Positions 7,443 to 15,374 of a stretch of 64,000 bases of DNA are shown here, one piece after another (within the stretch, counting starts at the first letter, position 1; each line of letters starts with the position of its first letter). This DNA comes from Chryseobacterium endalhagicum. Its GTDB lineage: Bacteria > Bacteroidota > Bacteroidia > Flavobacteriales > Weeksellaceae. The translations under genes and the position numbers were made by a program. Where the stretch lies: NCBI RefSeq assembly GCF_016745235.1, contig NZ_JAELVM010000001.1, positions 261,856-325,855 on the forward strand, given 5' to 3'. Below the pieces are notes generated by a model. The model saw nothing but the letters and a program-made list of their open reading frames with translations, searched no databases and was not told the origin of the DNA.

Positions 7443-8723
7443 ATGAAGCGAGGAATACAAATTGTGCTGCTGTTTTTTTCTTTGGCAATGTATGCCCAGC
7501 AGGCAAATATAGATACGGCTCAGGTAGTTGTGGCTGGCCGTACCAATAGTGCTGAGGTACAGGCTAAACCTTATGTGATCATGATTTCTACAGATGGTTT
7601 CCGTTATGATTATGCAAAAAAATATAAGGCGGAGAATCTTCTTAAATTAGCATCGGGCGGGGTCCAGGCTGAAGGAATGATCCCAAGCTATCCCAGTATT
7701 ACCTTTCCCAACCACTGGAGCTTAATTACCGGACTTTATCCGTCACATCATGGTCTTGTGGATAATTTTTTCTATGATTATAAGAGAAAAGAATCCTATT
7801 CCATGAAGGATAAAAAAAATGCTGAAGATGGAAGCTGGTATGGAGGAACACCACTTTGGGCGTTGGCTGAAAAGCAGGGAATGGTTGCTGCTTCCCTGAT
7901 GTGGGTAGGTTCTGCAAGCGATGCCGGAGGAATGAGACCTTCTTATTACTATCCGTATCACGAGAAATTTAAACCTTCTGAAAAAGTAGATAAAGTAGTC
8001 AACTGGTTAAAGCTGCCTGCAGAAAAAAGGCCGCACTTTATTTCCCTGTATTTTCCGGAAGTGGATGGGAGCGGGCATCATTTCGGGCCGGATAGCCAGG
8101 AAACAGAGAATGCAGTTCACCTGATTGATAATGCCATTGGTGAGCTTGTTCAGAAAGTCAATGCTCTTGGGTTAAAAAATGTAAACTTTGTCTTCGTTTC
8201 TGATCATGGGATGATTAAAGTAGATGGCGGAAGTCCTCTGGAAGTTCCTGCCATGCTTCTGGATAAAAGCAGATTCGATATCTATAATTCCCAAACGCTT
8301 GTGAGGGTATATCTGAAAAATCCGGCTGAAGTTAAAGCTGTTTACAAAGCACTGAAAGCCACGAAAACAGATGATTATGAGGTTTATCTCGATAAAAAAC
8401 TTCCCGGATATTTACATTTTGCCACTAGAGATGACCAATATCAGAGAATCGGACAGATCCTTCTGATTCCGAAAGCTCCAAAAATATTTTTAGAAAAAGG
8501 CTGGAAACCCAGTATTGGAAAGCATGGTTACAATCCAAGAATTGTCCCTGAAATGAAAGCTACATTCTATGCCTGGGGTCCTGAATTCAAGAATAATCTG
8601 GTTATCAATGAATTTTCCAATGTCAATGTGTATCCCCTGGTCGCTAAAATATTAGACTTAAAAATAGATCAGCCTATTGATGGGAAGATTAAAGTTCTGA
8701 AGAAAACGTTGAAAGAGAAATAA
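7443..8723 (+). CDS. Ectonucleotide pyrophosphatase/phosphodiesterase (alkaline phosphatase superfamily)
   Basis: A 426-residue secreted enzyme with a signal peptide (1-18, ending AMYAQ). The fold is that of nucleotide pyrophosphatase/phosphodiesterase: Asp51 in MISTDGFR, the nucleophile Thr87 in PSITFPNHWS, DGSGHHFGP and FVSDHGM supply the two-zinc site. It should cleave phosphodiester or pyrophosphate bonds of nucleotides or related substrates in the periplasm. It is monocistronic, with its own promoter element in front and a 17-bp terminator hairpin behind. Substrate class is inferred from family only. Confidence 0.93.
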   Translation: MKRGIQIVLLFFSLAMYAQQANIDTAQVVVAGRTNSAEVQAKPYVIMISTDGFRYDYAKKYKAENLLKLASGGVQAEGMIPSYPSITFPNHWSLITGLYPSHHGLVDNFFYDYKRKESYSMKDKKNAEDGSWYGGTPLWALAEKQGMVAASLMWVGSASDAGGMRPSYYYPYHEKFKPSEKVDKVVNWLKLPAEKRPHFISLYFPEVDGSGHHFGPDSQETENAVHLIDNAIGELVQKVNALGLKNVNFVFVSDHGMIKVDGGSPLEVPAMLLDKSRFDIYNSQTLVRVYLKNPAEVKAVYKALKATKTDDYEVYLDKKLPGYLHFATRDDQYQRIGQILLIPKAPKIFLEKGWKPSIGKHGYNPRIVPEMKATFYAWGPEFKNNLVINEFSNVNVYPLVAKILDLKIDQPIDGKIKVLKKTLKEK

Positions 8724-8773
8724 GGCTTGATTTTAAATATGATATAAAATTAATTCTGAAAATTGTTTAAAAT

Positions 8774-8811
8774 AAAAGTTTCGGCGGACCAAAGGTCCGC
8801 CGAAACTTTTT
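8774..8811. terminator. Strong hairpin terminator
   Basis: A 17-bp perfect stem (arms at 8774-8790 and 8794-8810, loop AAA) flanked by A-run and T-run, so it can act in both directions. It follows the phosphodiesterase gene. Confidence 0.9.
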
Positions 8812-8868
8812 ATAGCCATCCACTGAATCAGAAAGCAAAAAATAGTAAGGACAGGTATTTCTCAAAGC

Positions 8869-8908
8869 CATTGTATTTCTTTGATAAGCGTTAGCGCCTT
8901 TGTCTGCC
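8869..8908. repeat. Fragment of the 396-bp repeat family, reverse orientation
   Basis: CATTGTATT, CTTTGATAAG and GCGCCTTTGT follow the same order as in the reverse complement of the repeat at 37.4-37.9 kb. It is a diverged partial copy. Confidence 0.5.
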
Positions 8909-8971
8909 TTAAAATTTTATCATTTAAAAAAATCTTTGTTTTGCTTTGCGTGAAATGATAAGCAAGACAGG

Positions 8972-9856
8972 TTAAGCTTCAAATTTAGCAGCGAATTCCT
9001 TAGCAAAATCCTCCAGTTTAGTCGCTCTTTCAACCACAGAACCATGCTCTATAAAATCCTTCTGAACGACACCGGTTCTCATCCCTCTTCCCATTTCAAC
9101 ATAAAGCTCTGCCATTTCTTTCGGAAGCCCTGCCTGTACCATTCCATCCAGAGACTGTTCATCGGTAAATTCTACCCACGGTAACTCTGAATTTCCAATA
9201 GCAGAACCTAACACTTTTGCAAAATCTGCAGACGGACGTGAATCACTCACAATATAACGGATATTTTTTCCTGATGTATTTTTTACCAGTTCTTCAGCTG
9301 CCGCTTTAGCGATATCAGTTGGGTGTACCACTGGAATATTTGCATTGTCAGGGTAGTTCCCACCGAGGATTCCTGCGTTTTTAATTAATGGAACATCATT
9401 GAAGAAATTAGTGAAAAAATAACCAGCTCTCAGAAAAGTAACTGAAGTATTTTCCAACTCATTGTATAATTTTTCAATATGATGAAGTCCCTTGATCGGC
9501 CCGTTTTCAACAGGAGAATCAGCACCTACACTGCTTAGCATGACCACTCTTTTTACAGATGCTTTTTCAAGAGCTTCGGCGTAGTTTTTCCCTGCGTTAA
9601 CTGTATTTTCAACAATATTACTTTCTCCCATAATAGGTGGAGTCATGGCAAATACCGCATCTGCACCTTCAAATGTTTTTACCAAAAAATGAACATCGGT
9701 AATAGAACCGATTGCCGCTTTTGCTCCCAAAGATTCAATTTCACCTTTCTTTGCTTCACTGCTGCTGATCACCGTAATATCATGACCTTCTGCAATTAAC
9801 TGCTGTGCTAATGGTTTTCCTGTGTTCCCTAAAGAACCTGTTACAATAATTTTCAT
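8972..9856 (-). CDS. NmrA-like NAD(P)H-binding oxidoreductase
   Basis: A 294-residue atypical short-chain dehydrogenase. The N-terminal nucleotide-binding loop is GSLGNTGK (residues 7-14), followed by a Rossmann core; the lack of the usual YxxxK pair and the sequence VVMLSSVGAD fit the NmrA/QOR2-like group, which acts as NAD(P)H-dependent quinone reductase or as redox sensor. The gene is divergent from an HxlR-type regulator with 79 bases between them, a common arrangement for redox-stress reductases. Substrate is unknown. Confidence 0.9.
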   Translation of the reverse strand: MKIIVTGSLGNTGKPLAQQLIAEGHDITVISSSEAKKGEIESLGAKAAIGSITDVHFLVKTFEGADAVFAMTPPIMGESNIVENTVNAGKNYAEALEKASVKRVVMLSSVGADSPVENGPIKGLHHIEKLYNELENTSVTFLRAGYFFTNFFNDVPLIKNAGILGGNYPDNANIPVVHPTDIAKAAAEELVKNTSGKNIRYIVSDSRPSADFAKVLGSAIGNSELPWVEFTDEQSLDGMVQAGLPKEMAELYVEMGRGMRTGVVQKDFIEHGSVVERATKLEDFAKEFAAKFEA

Positions 9857-9892
9857 ATTAAATGTTGTTTATTTTCTTTTACAAAGGTATAT

Positions 9893-9912
9893 TTGTACTT
9901 ACTTTTATACAA
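9893..9912. promoter_or_regulatory. Possible HxlR operator
   Basis: TTGTA and TACAA form an inverted repeat with a 10-base spacer in the 79-base divergent region; the motif GTACTTAC occurs twice (9896-9903 and 9913-9920). It would suit regulation of both divergent genes. Confidence 0.4.
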
Positions 9913-9935
9913 GTACTTACCCTAAAGTATGTATT

Positions 9936-10295
9936 ATGACAGCCATTAAAGAAAGCTCTACCATTCAGCAGAACAGAAGAAACATACTGGAACAATGTCC
10001 CGTAATGTATGTGATGGAAAAAATAGGTGGTTTTTGGAAACCCATTATCCTGTTTAATCTTTCCACAGGGGAGAAGAGATACAGTGAATTGAAAAGAGCC
10101 ATCCCGGAAGTCACAGAAAAAATGCTGATCCAGCACCTGAAGCAACTGGAGGCTGACGGGCTCATTATCAGAACAGCCAAACCGGTGGTTCCCCCGCATG
10201 TTACCTACGAACTGAGTGAGGCAGGCCTCAAATTAGCCCCGGTAATTGATGCAATGGCCGAATGGGCTTTCCTTGATATGAAAGGGAAGAAATGA
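9936..10295 (+). CDS. HxlR family transcriptional regulator
   Basis: A 119-residue winged helix-turn-helix protein of the HxlR/YodB type, with CPVMYVMEKIGGFWKPIILF at 21-40 and RYSELKRAIPEVTEKMLIQHLKQLEADGLI in the DNA-binding half. Cys21 stands at the conserved redox-sensing position of YodB/HypR-type members. The start at 9936 gives the family length; an in-frame ATG at 9822 would lie inside the divergent gene. It probably controls the neighbouring NmrA-like reductase, and may sense electrophiles or quinones (inference). Confidence 0.92.
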   Translation: MTAIKESSTIQQNRRNILEQCPVMYVMEKIGGFWKPIILFNLSTGEKRYSELKRAIPEVTEKMLIQHLKQLEADGLIIRTAKPVVPPHVTYELSEAGLKLAPVIDAMAEWAFLDMKGKK

Positions 10296-10306
10296 TTTTT
10301 TTATAT

Positions 10307-10387
10307 GTTTAATGTTTAATGTTTAATGTTTAATGTTTAATGTTTAATGTTTAATGTTTAATGTTTAATGTTTAATGTTTAATGTTT
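10307..10387. repeat. Heptanucleotide microsatellite (GTTTAAT)x11
   Basis: Eleven perfect units of GTTTAAT plus a partial unit begin 12 bases after the HxlR stop codon. The 7-base period would shift frame if copied inside a gene, but here it is in an intergenic region far from any start. Confidence 0.95.
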
Positions 10388-10452
10388 TTATAATAAACAC
10401 CATGATTTACATTACACAAATATTTCTTCTGCACCCTGATCTATTCAATAGA

Positions 10453-10470
10453 AATGGGCTTTAGCCCATT
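10453..10470. repeat. GGGCTTTAGCCC palindromic repeat, copy 1
   Basis: AATGGGCT-TT-AGCCCATT is a perfect hairpin preceded by ATTCAATAGAA. A second copy with the same flank lies at 10562-10581. Confidence 0.85.
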
Positions 10471-10561
10471 CGTTCGTATTCAAATGAACCTTATTCATTA
10501 AAAAAAGATTCAATAATTCCCTATTACAAAAATTTCATTATCCGGCCAATATATTCAATAG

Positions 10562-10581
10562 GAATGGGCTTTAGCCCATTC
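10562..10581. repeat. GGGCTTTAGCCC palindromic repeat, copy 2
   Basis: GAATGGGCT-TT-AGCCCATTC, preceded by ATTCAATAG as in copy 1. A shorter relative, TTGGCTTTAGCCAA, lies at 10629-10642. Confidence 0.85.
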
Positions 10582-10661
10582 ACCCAGATTAAAAATGCAT
10601 TCCATTATCCAAATTTTAAATTCCCCCATTGGCTTTAGCCAAAACATAAAAAACAAGAAAC

Positions 10662-10687
10662 AAAAAAGACTGCCCGAAGACAGCCTT
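10662..10687 (-). terminator. Terminator of the cupin-adh unit
   Basis: On the minus strand AAGGCTGTC and GGCAGTCTT pair (two G-U pairs) around a TTCG tetraloop, followed by a T-run. It lies 22 bases after the dehydrogenase stop. Confidence 0.85.
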
Positions 10688-10708
10688 TAAGTTAAAATAT
10701 ACGAAGTA

Positions 10709-11764
10709 TTACAAAGATTGCATATCAATCACAAAACGGTATTTCACATCACTTTTAAGCATTCTTTCATACGCATGGTTGATGTCCTGCATTTTGATCA
10801 GTTCAATATCCGAAACAATATTATGTTTTCCGCAGAAATCCAGCAGCTCCTGTGTTTCAGCAATTCCGCCGATTAACGATCCTGCTACAGAACGGCGTTG
10901 GAAAATCATAGGGCGGGTGCTTACTTCAGCATTCTGGAATTCCCCTACGAACCCTACAAGAACCAGAGTTCCGTTCAGACTGATGGTCTGCATATAAGGA
11001 TTGATATCATGTTCATAAGGAACCGTATCAATAATCAGGTCGAATTTCCCCTTCACCGTATCCATTTGTGAATCATCGGTAGAAATAATAACGTGATCTG
11101 CGCCCAGTTGTTTGGCATCTTCCGTTTTTCCCGGAGTTCTTGAAAATAAAGTCACTTCAGCTCCCAAACCTTTTGCCAGTTTGATGGCCATATGTCCTAA
11201 TCCTCCTAGTCCTACAACTGCAACTTTAGAGTTCGGTCCTACGTTCCAGTGTCTCAATGGTGACCATGTGGTAATACCGGCGCAAAGAAGCGGTGCTACA
11301 GCAGCAAGATCAAGATTTTCCGGTACGCTTAAAACAAAGTGTTCATCCACAACTACTTTCTGGGAATATCCTCCGAAAGTATGACCTCCTAAATGCTTGT
11401 CTTTCCCATTGTAAGTTCCTGTAAATCCGTTCAGGCAGTATTGTTCAAGATCTTCTTTACAGCTGTCGCAGTGTCCGCATGAATCTACCATGCATCCTAC
11501 GGCTGCAAGATCGCCGACTTTAAATTTCGAAACTTCACTTCCTACATGGGTAATTCTCCCCACAATCTCATGGCCCGGAACTACAGGATACAAAGATCCG
11601 CCCCAGTCGTTTCTTGCCGTATGAAGGTCAGAGTGGCATACCCCGCAATATAGAATTTCAATCTCTACGTCTTTGGGAGTAGTTGCTCTTCTTTCGATGT
11701 TCATTTCCTTCAGATCTGCCGTGGTAGACTCGGCTCCGTAGGCTTTTACTGTTAATGTGCTCAT
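10709..11764 (-). CDS. Zinc-dependent NAD(P) alcohol dehydrogenase
   Basis: A 351-residue medium-chain dehydrogenase of the cinnamyl-alcohol/YahK-like group. Catalytic zinc ligands are in YCGVCHSDLH and VVPGHEIVG; the structural zinc cysteines are in CGHCDSCKEDLEQYC; the cofactor loop is GLGGLGHMAIKLA. It reduces aldehydes or oxidises alcohols in the cytoplasm, usually with NADP(H). It is transcribed behind the cupin gene (42-base gap), and both are divergent from an AraC regulator, which suggests induction by an aldehyde or related compound (inference). Confidence 0.94.
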   Translation of the reverse strand: MSTLTVKAYGAESTTADLKEMNIERRATTPKDVEIEILYCGVCHSDLHTARNDWGGSLYPVVPGHEIVGRITHVGSEVSKFKVGDLAAVGCMVDSCGHCDSCKEDLEQYCLNGFTGTYNGKDKHLGGHTFGGYSQKVVVDEHFVLSVPENLDLAAVAPLLCAGITTWSPLRHWNVGPNSKVAVVGLGGLGHMAIKLAKGLGAEVTLFSRTPGKTEDAKQLGADHVIISTDDSQMDTVKGKFDLIIDTVPYEHDINPYMQTISLNGTLVLVGFVGEFQNAEVSTRPMIFQRRSVAGSLIGGIAETQELLDFCGKHNIVSDIELIKMQDINHAYERMLKSDVKYRFVIDMQSL

Positions 11765-11806
11765 TGGTTTGGTTTATTTGATTTAAGTTAATTAAGTTTC
11801 ATTTAC

Positions 11807-12211
11807 TTATAAATTATTGTATTCCTCATCACTTACAGGCTCCAGCCATTCTATAATTCCGTTTTGAGTATTGGGATTCATAGCGATATGAGTGAATTCA
11901 CGATCCGGACCTGCGCCATGCCAGTGGATGACATCAGGAAGGATATTCACCACATCTCCGGCATGTAAAACCTGTGCAGGCTTTCCTTTTTCCTGATAAA
12001 ATCCTGTTCCTGAAGTTACGATTAAAATCTGGCCGCCGCCGTGAGAATGCCAGTTATTTCTGCAGCCCGGCTCAAAAATAACATTCGCGATCTGACAGTT
12101 CAGATCATCTTCGTTGGGTTTTAAAATCCGGACCCAGGCTGTTCCTCCTGAGAAATAAGCTTCCGGAGCCTTTTCTCCTTTTGGAAAAATGTTTGTATTG
12201 AATGTTTCCAT
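11807..12211 (-). CDS. Small cupin-domain protein
   Basis: A 134-residue single-domain cupin. The metal-binding motifs are NWHSHGGGQILIVTSGTG and PDVIHWHGAGP, giving several His ligands. It resembles carboxymuconolactone-decarboxylase-associated cupins found beside dehydrogenases; no reaction can be assigned. The frame is open up to 12445, but the ATG at 12211 starts the conserved domain and lies just after a promoter-like GACTTTTG element (12226-12219) with a TTG 18 bases upstream. First gene of the cupin-adh unit. Confidence 0.88.
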   Translation of the reverse strand: METFNTNIFPKGEKAPEAYFSGGTAWVRILKPNEDDLNCQIANVIFEPGCRNNWHSHGGGQILIVTSGTGFYQEKGKPAQVLHAGDVVNILPDVIHWHGAGPDREFTHIAMNPNTQNGIIEWLEPVSDEEYNNL

Positions 12212-12218
12212 AACAGTA

Positions 12219-12247
12219 CAAAAGTCGATACTTTTAGATAAACACAA
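12219..12247 (-). promoter_or_regulatory. Promoter of the cupin-adh unit
   Basis: On the minus strand TTG, an 18-base spacer, then GACTTTTG (one mismatch to TAnnTTTG), ending 8 bases before the cupin ATG, so the leader would be very short. Confidence 0.45.
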
Positions 12248-12312
12248 CTTATACAGATTACCGAAATACTTACCAATTTTACAGACCCTGCACAAGGTCC
12301 GCCGGAAAGTGG

Positions 12313-12320
12313 TAATTTTG
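12313..12320 (+). promoter_or_regulatory. -7 promoter element of the AraC-type gene
   Basis: TAATTTTG matches TAnnTTTG and lies 22 bases before the ATG at 12343. Confidence 0.45.
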
Positions 12321-12342
12321 AATAAGATTAAAAAGACAGTCA

Positions 12343-13245
12343 ATGGAAAATCAGGAAGTTGAAATTTATAATAGCGTCTCGGAATACAATAAAATGGCCA
12401 ATCATGAAACCCTGCATCCTTTGGTGAGTGTAATTGATTTTTCAAAATCTGATCCTATTTGTCAGCATAAAAGAACGTTTGGTTTTTATACTGTTTTTTT
12501 GAAAGATGTGATGTGTGGAGATATGTTTTACGGAAAAAACAGTTATGATTATCAGGAAGGAACATTGGTTTTTATTGCACCTGGTCAAACGTATGGCATT
12601 TACAATAAAGGAAAGTGGATTCAGCCGGCGGGCCATGCCTTAATCTTTCACCCTGATCTGATCAAAGGAACCAATCTCGGTAAAAATATAAAAGACTACA
12701 GCTTCTTTTCCTATGATGTTCATGAAGCGCTGCATCTTTCAGAAAAAGAAAGAGAAATTGTTCTCGAATGCTTTAAAAATATCAAACTTGAGCTTGAACA
12801 GTCTATTGATAAGCACAGCAAATCATTAATTGTAAATAATATTGAGTTGTTTTTAAATTACTGTATGCGTTTCTACGACCGTCAGTTTATTACCAGAGAT
12901 CATGTCAATCAGGGTGTGATCGGGAAATTTGAAAACCTGGTGGATGATTATTTTAAATCTGACAATCCCAAAAATATTGGTTTTCCTATGGTTAATTATT
13001 TTGCAGAAAAACTAAACCTCTCTGCCAATTATTTCGGAGATCTGATTAAAAAAGAACTGGGAGTTTCCGCACAGGAATTTATTCATAACAAACTGATCGA
13101 TGCTGCAAAAGAACAGATCCTGAATCCGGCAAAATCCATCAGTGAAATTTCCTACAATCTTGGATTTAAGTATCCGCAGCATTTCACAAGATTATTCAAA
13201 GCTAAAGTAGGTGTTTCTCCAAGCGAATACAAAACCTTAAACTAA
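12343..13245 (+). CDS. AraC family transcriptional regulator
   Basis: A 300-residue regulator with an N-terminal cupin-like sensing region (about 1-170; EGTLVFIAPGQTYGIY) and a C-terminal pair of helix-turn-helix units (about 200-298) ending in the AraC signature ISEISYNLGFKYPQHFTRLFKAKVGVSPSEYK. It is divergent from the cupin-adh genes with 131 bases between starts, so it very likely controls them. The ligand is unknown. Confidence 0.93.
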   Translation: MENQEVEIYNSVSEYNKMANHETLHPLVSVIDFSKSDPICQHKRTFGFYTVFLKDVMCGDMFYGKNSYDYQEGTLVFIAPGQTYGIYNKGKWIQPAGHALIFHPDLIKGTNLGKNIKDYSFFSYDVHEALHLSEKEREIVLECFKNIKLELEQSIDKHSKSLIVNNIELFLNYCMRFYDRQFITRDHVNQGVIGKFENLVDDYFKSDNPKNIGFPMVNYFAEKLNLSANYFGDLIKKELGVSAQEFIHNKLIDAAKEQILNPAKSISEISYNLGFKYPQHFTRLFKAKVGVSPSEYKTLN

Positions 13246-13252
13246 TTATTTT

Positions 13253-13572
13253 AAACACAAACAACACAAATATTTTCACAAATACCACAATTTTATCTAT
13301 GATGATTTGTGAAATTAGTGCAGGAAATTAGTGTCATTTGTGTTCAATAAACTTTCCATTTAAAAACACAAACAGCATAAATATTTTCACAAATACTACA
13401 ATTTTTTATCCATGATGATTTGTGACATTAGTGCAGGAAATTAGTGTCATTTGTGTTCTATAAGCTTTCCATTTAAAAACACAGATAGCACAAATATTTT
13501 CACAAATACCACAATTTTATCCAAATCCATTTGTGAATATTAGTGTTAAAAATTAGTGATATTCGTGTTTAA
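13253..13572. repeat. Three tandem 111-113-bp repeats
   Basis: Three head-to-tail units start at 13253, 13364 and 13477. Each begins AAACACA and contains CACAAATATTTTCACAAATA, then ATTTGTGA and ATTAGTG motifs, so each unit can fold back on itself. The third unit is the most diverged. No open reading frame; it fills the gap between the AraC and carboxylesterase genes. Confidence 0.85.
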
Positions 13573-13632
13573 ATTTTCTCATTTCAAAAAACTGAATTAA
13601 TTTTATTATACAAAATTTTCAAAGTTTTTAAA

Positions 13633-14976
13633 ATGACAGTTTCGCAGACTGCAACCTATGTTTTTCAGACTTCCTTTGGGAAAATCATTGCATTGAAAGA
13701 GAATGGCGTCATCAAAGCCAAAAGCATCCGGTATGCCCGCTCCGAAAGATTCCGGAAACCTGTTCCAGAACCGCCTTCTCCCACAGAGTTGATTTTACCG
13801 GATAAAACACCCGTCTGTCCGCAGGTCATTAGTCCTTTGGTGGAAAAAATGATCGGGCCCACTCATATAGAAAGTTTTGATCCGGAAGAATCCACACAAT
13901 ATCTTTCCGTTATCCGTCCCGAAAATTTTACAGAAAATGAAAAGCTTCCCGTTGTCGTCTGGATTCATGGAGGGTCTCATGAAATAGGATGTGGAGATCT
14001 TCCCACTTCCGATCCCGGCGATTGGGTGAAAGAACAGCGGATTATAGTCGTTACCGTTTCCTACAGGCTCGGACTTTTCGGGTTTCTGGGAGGTGACAGA
14101 AACAGACCGCCCAACTTAGGCCTTTTGGATATTATAGAAGCTTTAAAGTGGATCAAAACCTACATCCGGGAATTCGGAGGTGATGCTGAAAATATTACTC
14201 TTTTCGGACAGTCTTCCGGTGGCGATGCTATTGCCCATCTGATGATTTCCGAAGGAGTGGAAGGTCTGTTTCAAAGACTAATTATTCAAAGTGCTCCTTT
14301 GGGATTACGCCATAAAAGACAGAAAATGGCTCAGGAATTTTTGTGGAAAACAGAAAGGCTGAAAGATGAGTCTGATGTTTTAAAAATGATGGATGATTAC
14401 AGGAAGTTGGTACCGTCTATTTTTAAATATGGATTGAAAGCCGCAATGCCGTTTGGAATTCAGTACGGATTTCCACCTTTGTGCAGAGAAGAGGAGTCGG
14501 TAGAAAAATGGAAAGCTAATGCCGGAAAATATGATGTCCTGATTGGCTTGAATAATGATGAAACAGCGTTCTATCTCAAAACTTCAGAAGCTTTGAATAC
14601 ATATTTCGGAACAGGCTTAGGATTAAGAATTATGGATAAAACTGTTGAAAAAACGACTGAATTTATCTATGGAGCTCCTGCAAAGGTCTTCGCGGAAAAT
14701 TACGCTCAAGCTGGAGGAAATGTTTACCTGTTCAGAATTCACTCCGGAACAAATAACAGCACGATCGGTGCGCCGCACTGCATAGATCTTCCCTTGATTT
14801 TCGGAAATGAATCTGCCTGGAAATCCTCTGAAATGTTGAAAAATATTCCCTGGACTTATATTGAAGAAAACGGAAAAAAATTAAGGGCATTGTGGGCAGA
14901 ATTTGCCAGAAACGGAAGTATTTCCGATGATTCTGAAAGACCGGAAATCCTGAAACTTCAGAAAATTGTTTTGTAA
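13633..14976 (+). CDS. Type B carboxylesterase
   Basis: A 447-residue alpha/beta hydrolase of the carboxylesterase/p-nitrobenzyl esterase family. The oxyanion region is VVVWIHGGS, the nucleophile is Ser194 in GQSSGG, FGGDAENITLFG precedes it, and GAPHCIDLPLIFG (about residue 382) holds the catalytic His. It lacks a signal peptide, so it is cytoplasmic. The protein is slightly shorter than typical members (about 490-550). It stands alone behind a tandem repeat. Substrate unknown. Confidence 0.9.
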   Translation: MTVSQTATYVFQTSFGKIIALKENGVIKAKSIRYARSERFRKPVPEPPSPTELILPDKTPVCPQVISPLVEKMIGPTHIESFDPEESTQYLSVIRPENFTENEKLPVVVWIHGGSHEIGCGDLPTSDPGDWVKEQRIIVVTVSYRLGLFGFLGGDRNRPPNLGLLDIIEALKWIKTYIREFGGDAENITLFGQSSGGDAIAHLMISEGVEGLFQRLIIQSAPLGLRHKRQKMAQEFLWKTERLKDESDVLKMMDDYRKLVPSIFKYGLKAAMPFGIQYGFPPLCREEESVEKWKANAGKYDVLIGLNNDETAFYLKTSEALNTYFGTGLGLRIMDKTVEKTTEFIYGAPAKVFAENYAQAGGNVYLFRIHSGTNNSTIGAPHCIDLPLIFGNESAWKSSEMLKNIPWTYIEENGKKLRALWAEFARNGSISDDSERPEILKLQKIVL

Positions 14977-15116
14977 ATCAATCTGATTGACAAATACTTC
15001 AATAGATATTTAAATGGTGCAATAAATAGATTTGAATGCGTATTTCGTGTTTTTAATTCACCGGTTGTTGTAATAATTTATGTATATTTAATAGCTAAAC
15101 TATAAAAAATACCATT

Positions 15117-15284
15117 ATGAAAACAACATCTTCAACGCCGCTGAGAAAAATCGACAGAAAGGAGCTTAAAAGTGTAAAAGGAGCAGGACCTATCCGCGAC
15201 AGGGTATGCTGTACTTCCAACGAAGACGGCTTCTGCTGCGAATGGGCAAGCGATATCTGGAACTGCAGATACATTCACTGCTAA
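15117..15284 (+). CDS. Bacteriocin-like double-glycine-type peptide precursor
   Basis: A 55-residue precursor. The leader LRKIDRKELKSVKGAG (residues 9-24) fits the LxxLxxxxLxxVxGG-like leader of Bacteroidota bacteriocin-like peptides, here with Gly-Ala instead of Gly-Gly at 22-23. The core has six cysteines at 31, 32, 40, 41, 50 and 55, consistent with disulfides. Start ATG at 15117 and stop TAA at 15282-15284 were read directly. A promoter-like TATATTTA lies 27 bases upstream and a terminator just behind, so it is an independent small gene. No peptidase-containing ABC exporter or modification enzyme is next to it. Antimicrobial activity is inference. Confidence 0.8.
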   Translation: MKTTSSTPLRKIDRKELKSVKGAGPIRDRVCCTSNEDGFCCEWASDIWNCRYIHC

Positions 15285-15310
15285 ACGATCAATATTGGTC
15301 TAAAGAACAG

Positions 15311-15347
15311 AAAGCATACTTGATCCATGAACATGTATGCTTTTTTA
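15311..15347 (+). terminator. Terminator of the peptide gene
   Basis: AAAGCATAC pairs with GTATGCTTT, followed by a T-run, 27 bases after the peptide stop codon. Confidence 0.85.
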
Positions 15348-15374
15348 TTATAATTTTCAGTATTCTATAGCCTC

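Noticed and set aside
13253..13572. Possible CRISPR array
   Set aside because: Units are 111-113 bases and similar throughout, with no constant repeat and variable spacers; no cas gene is near.
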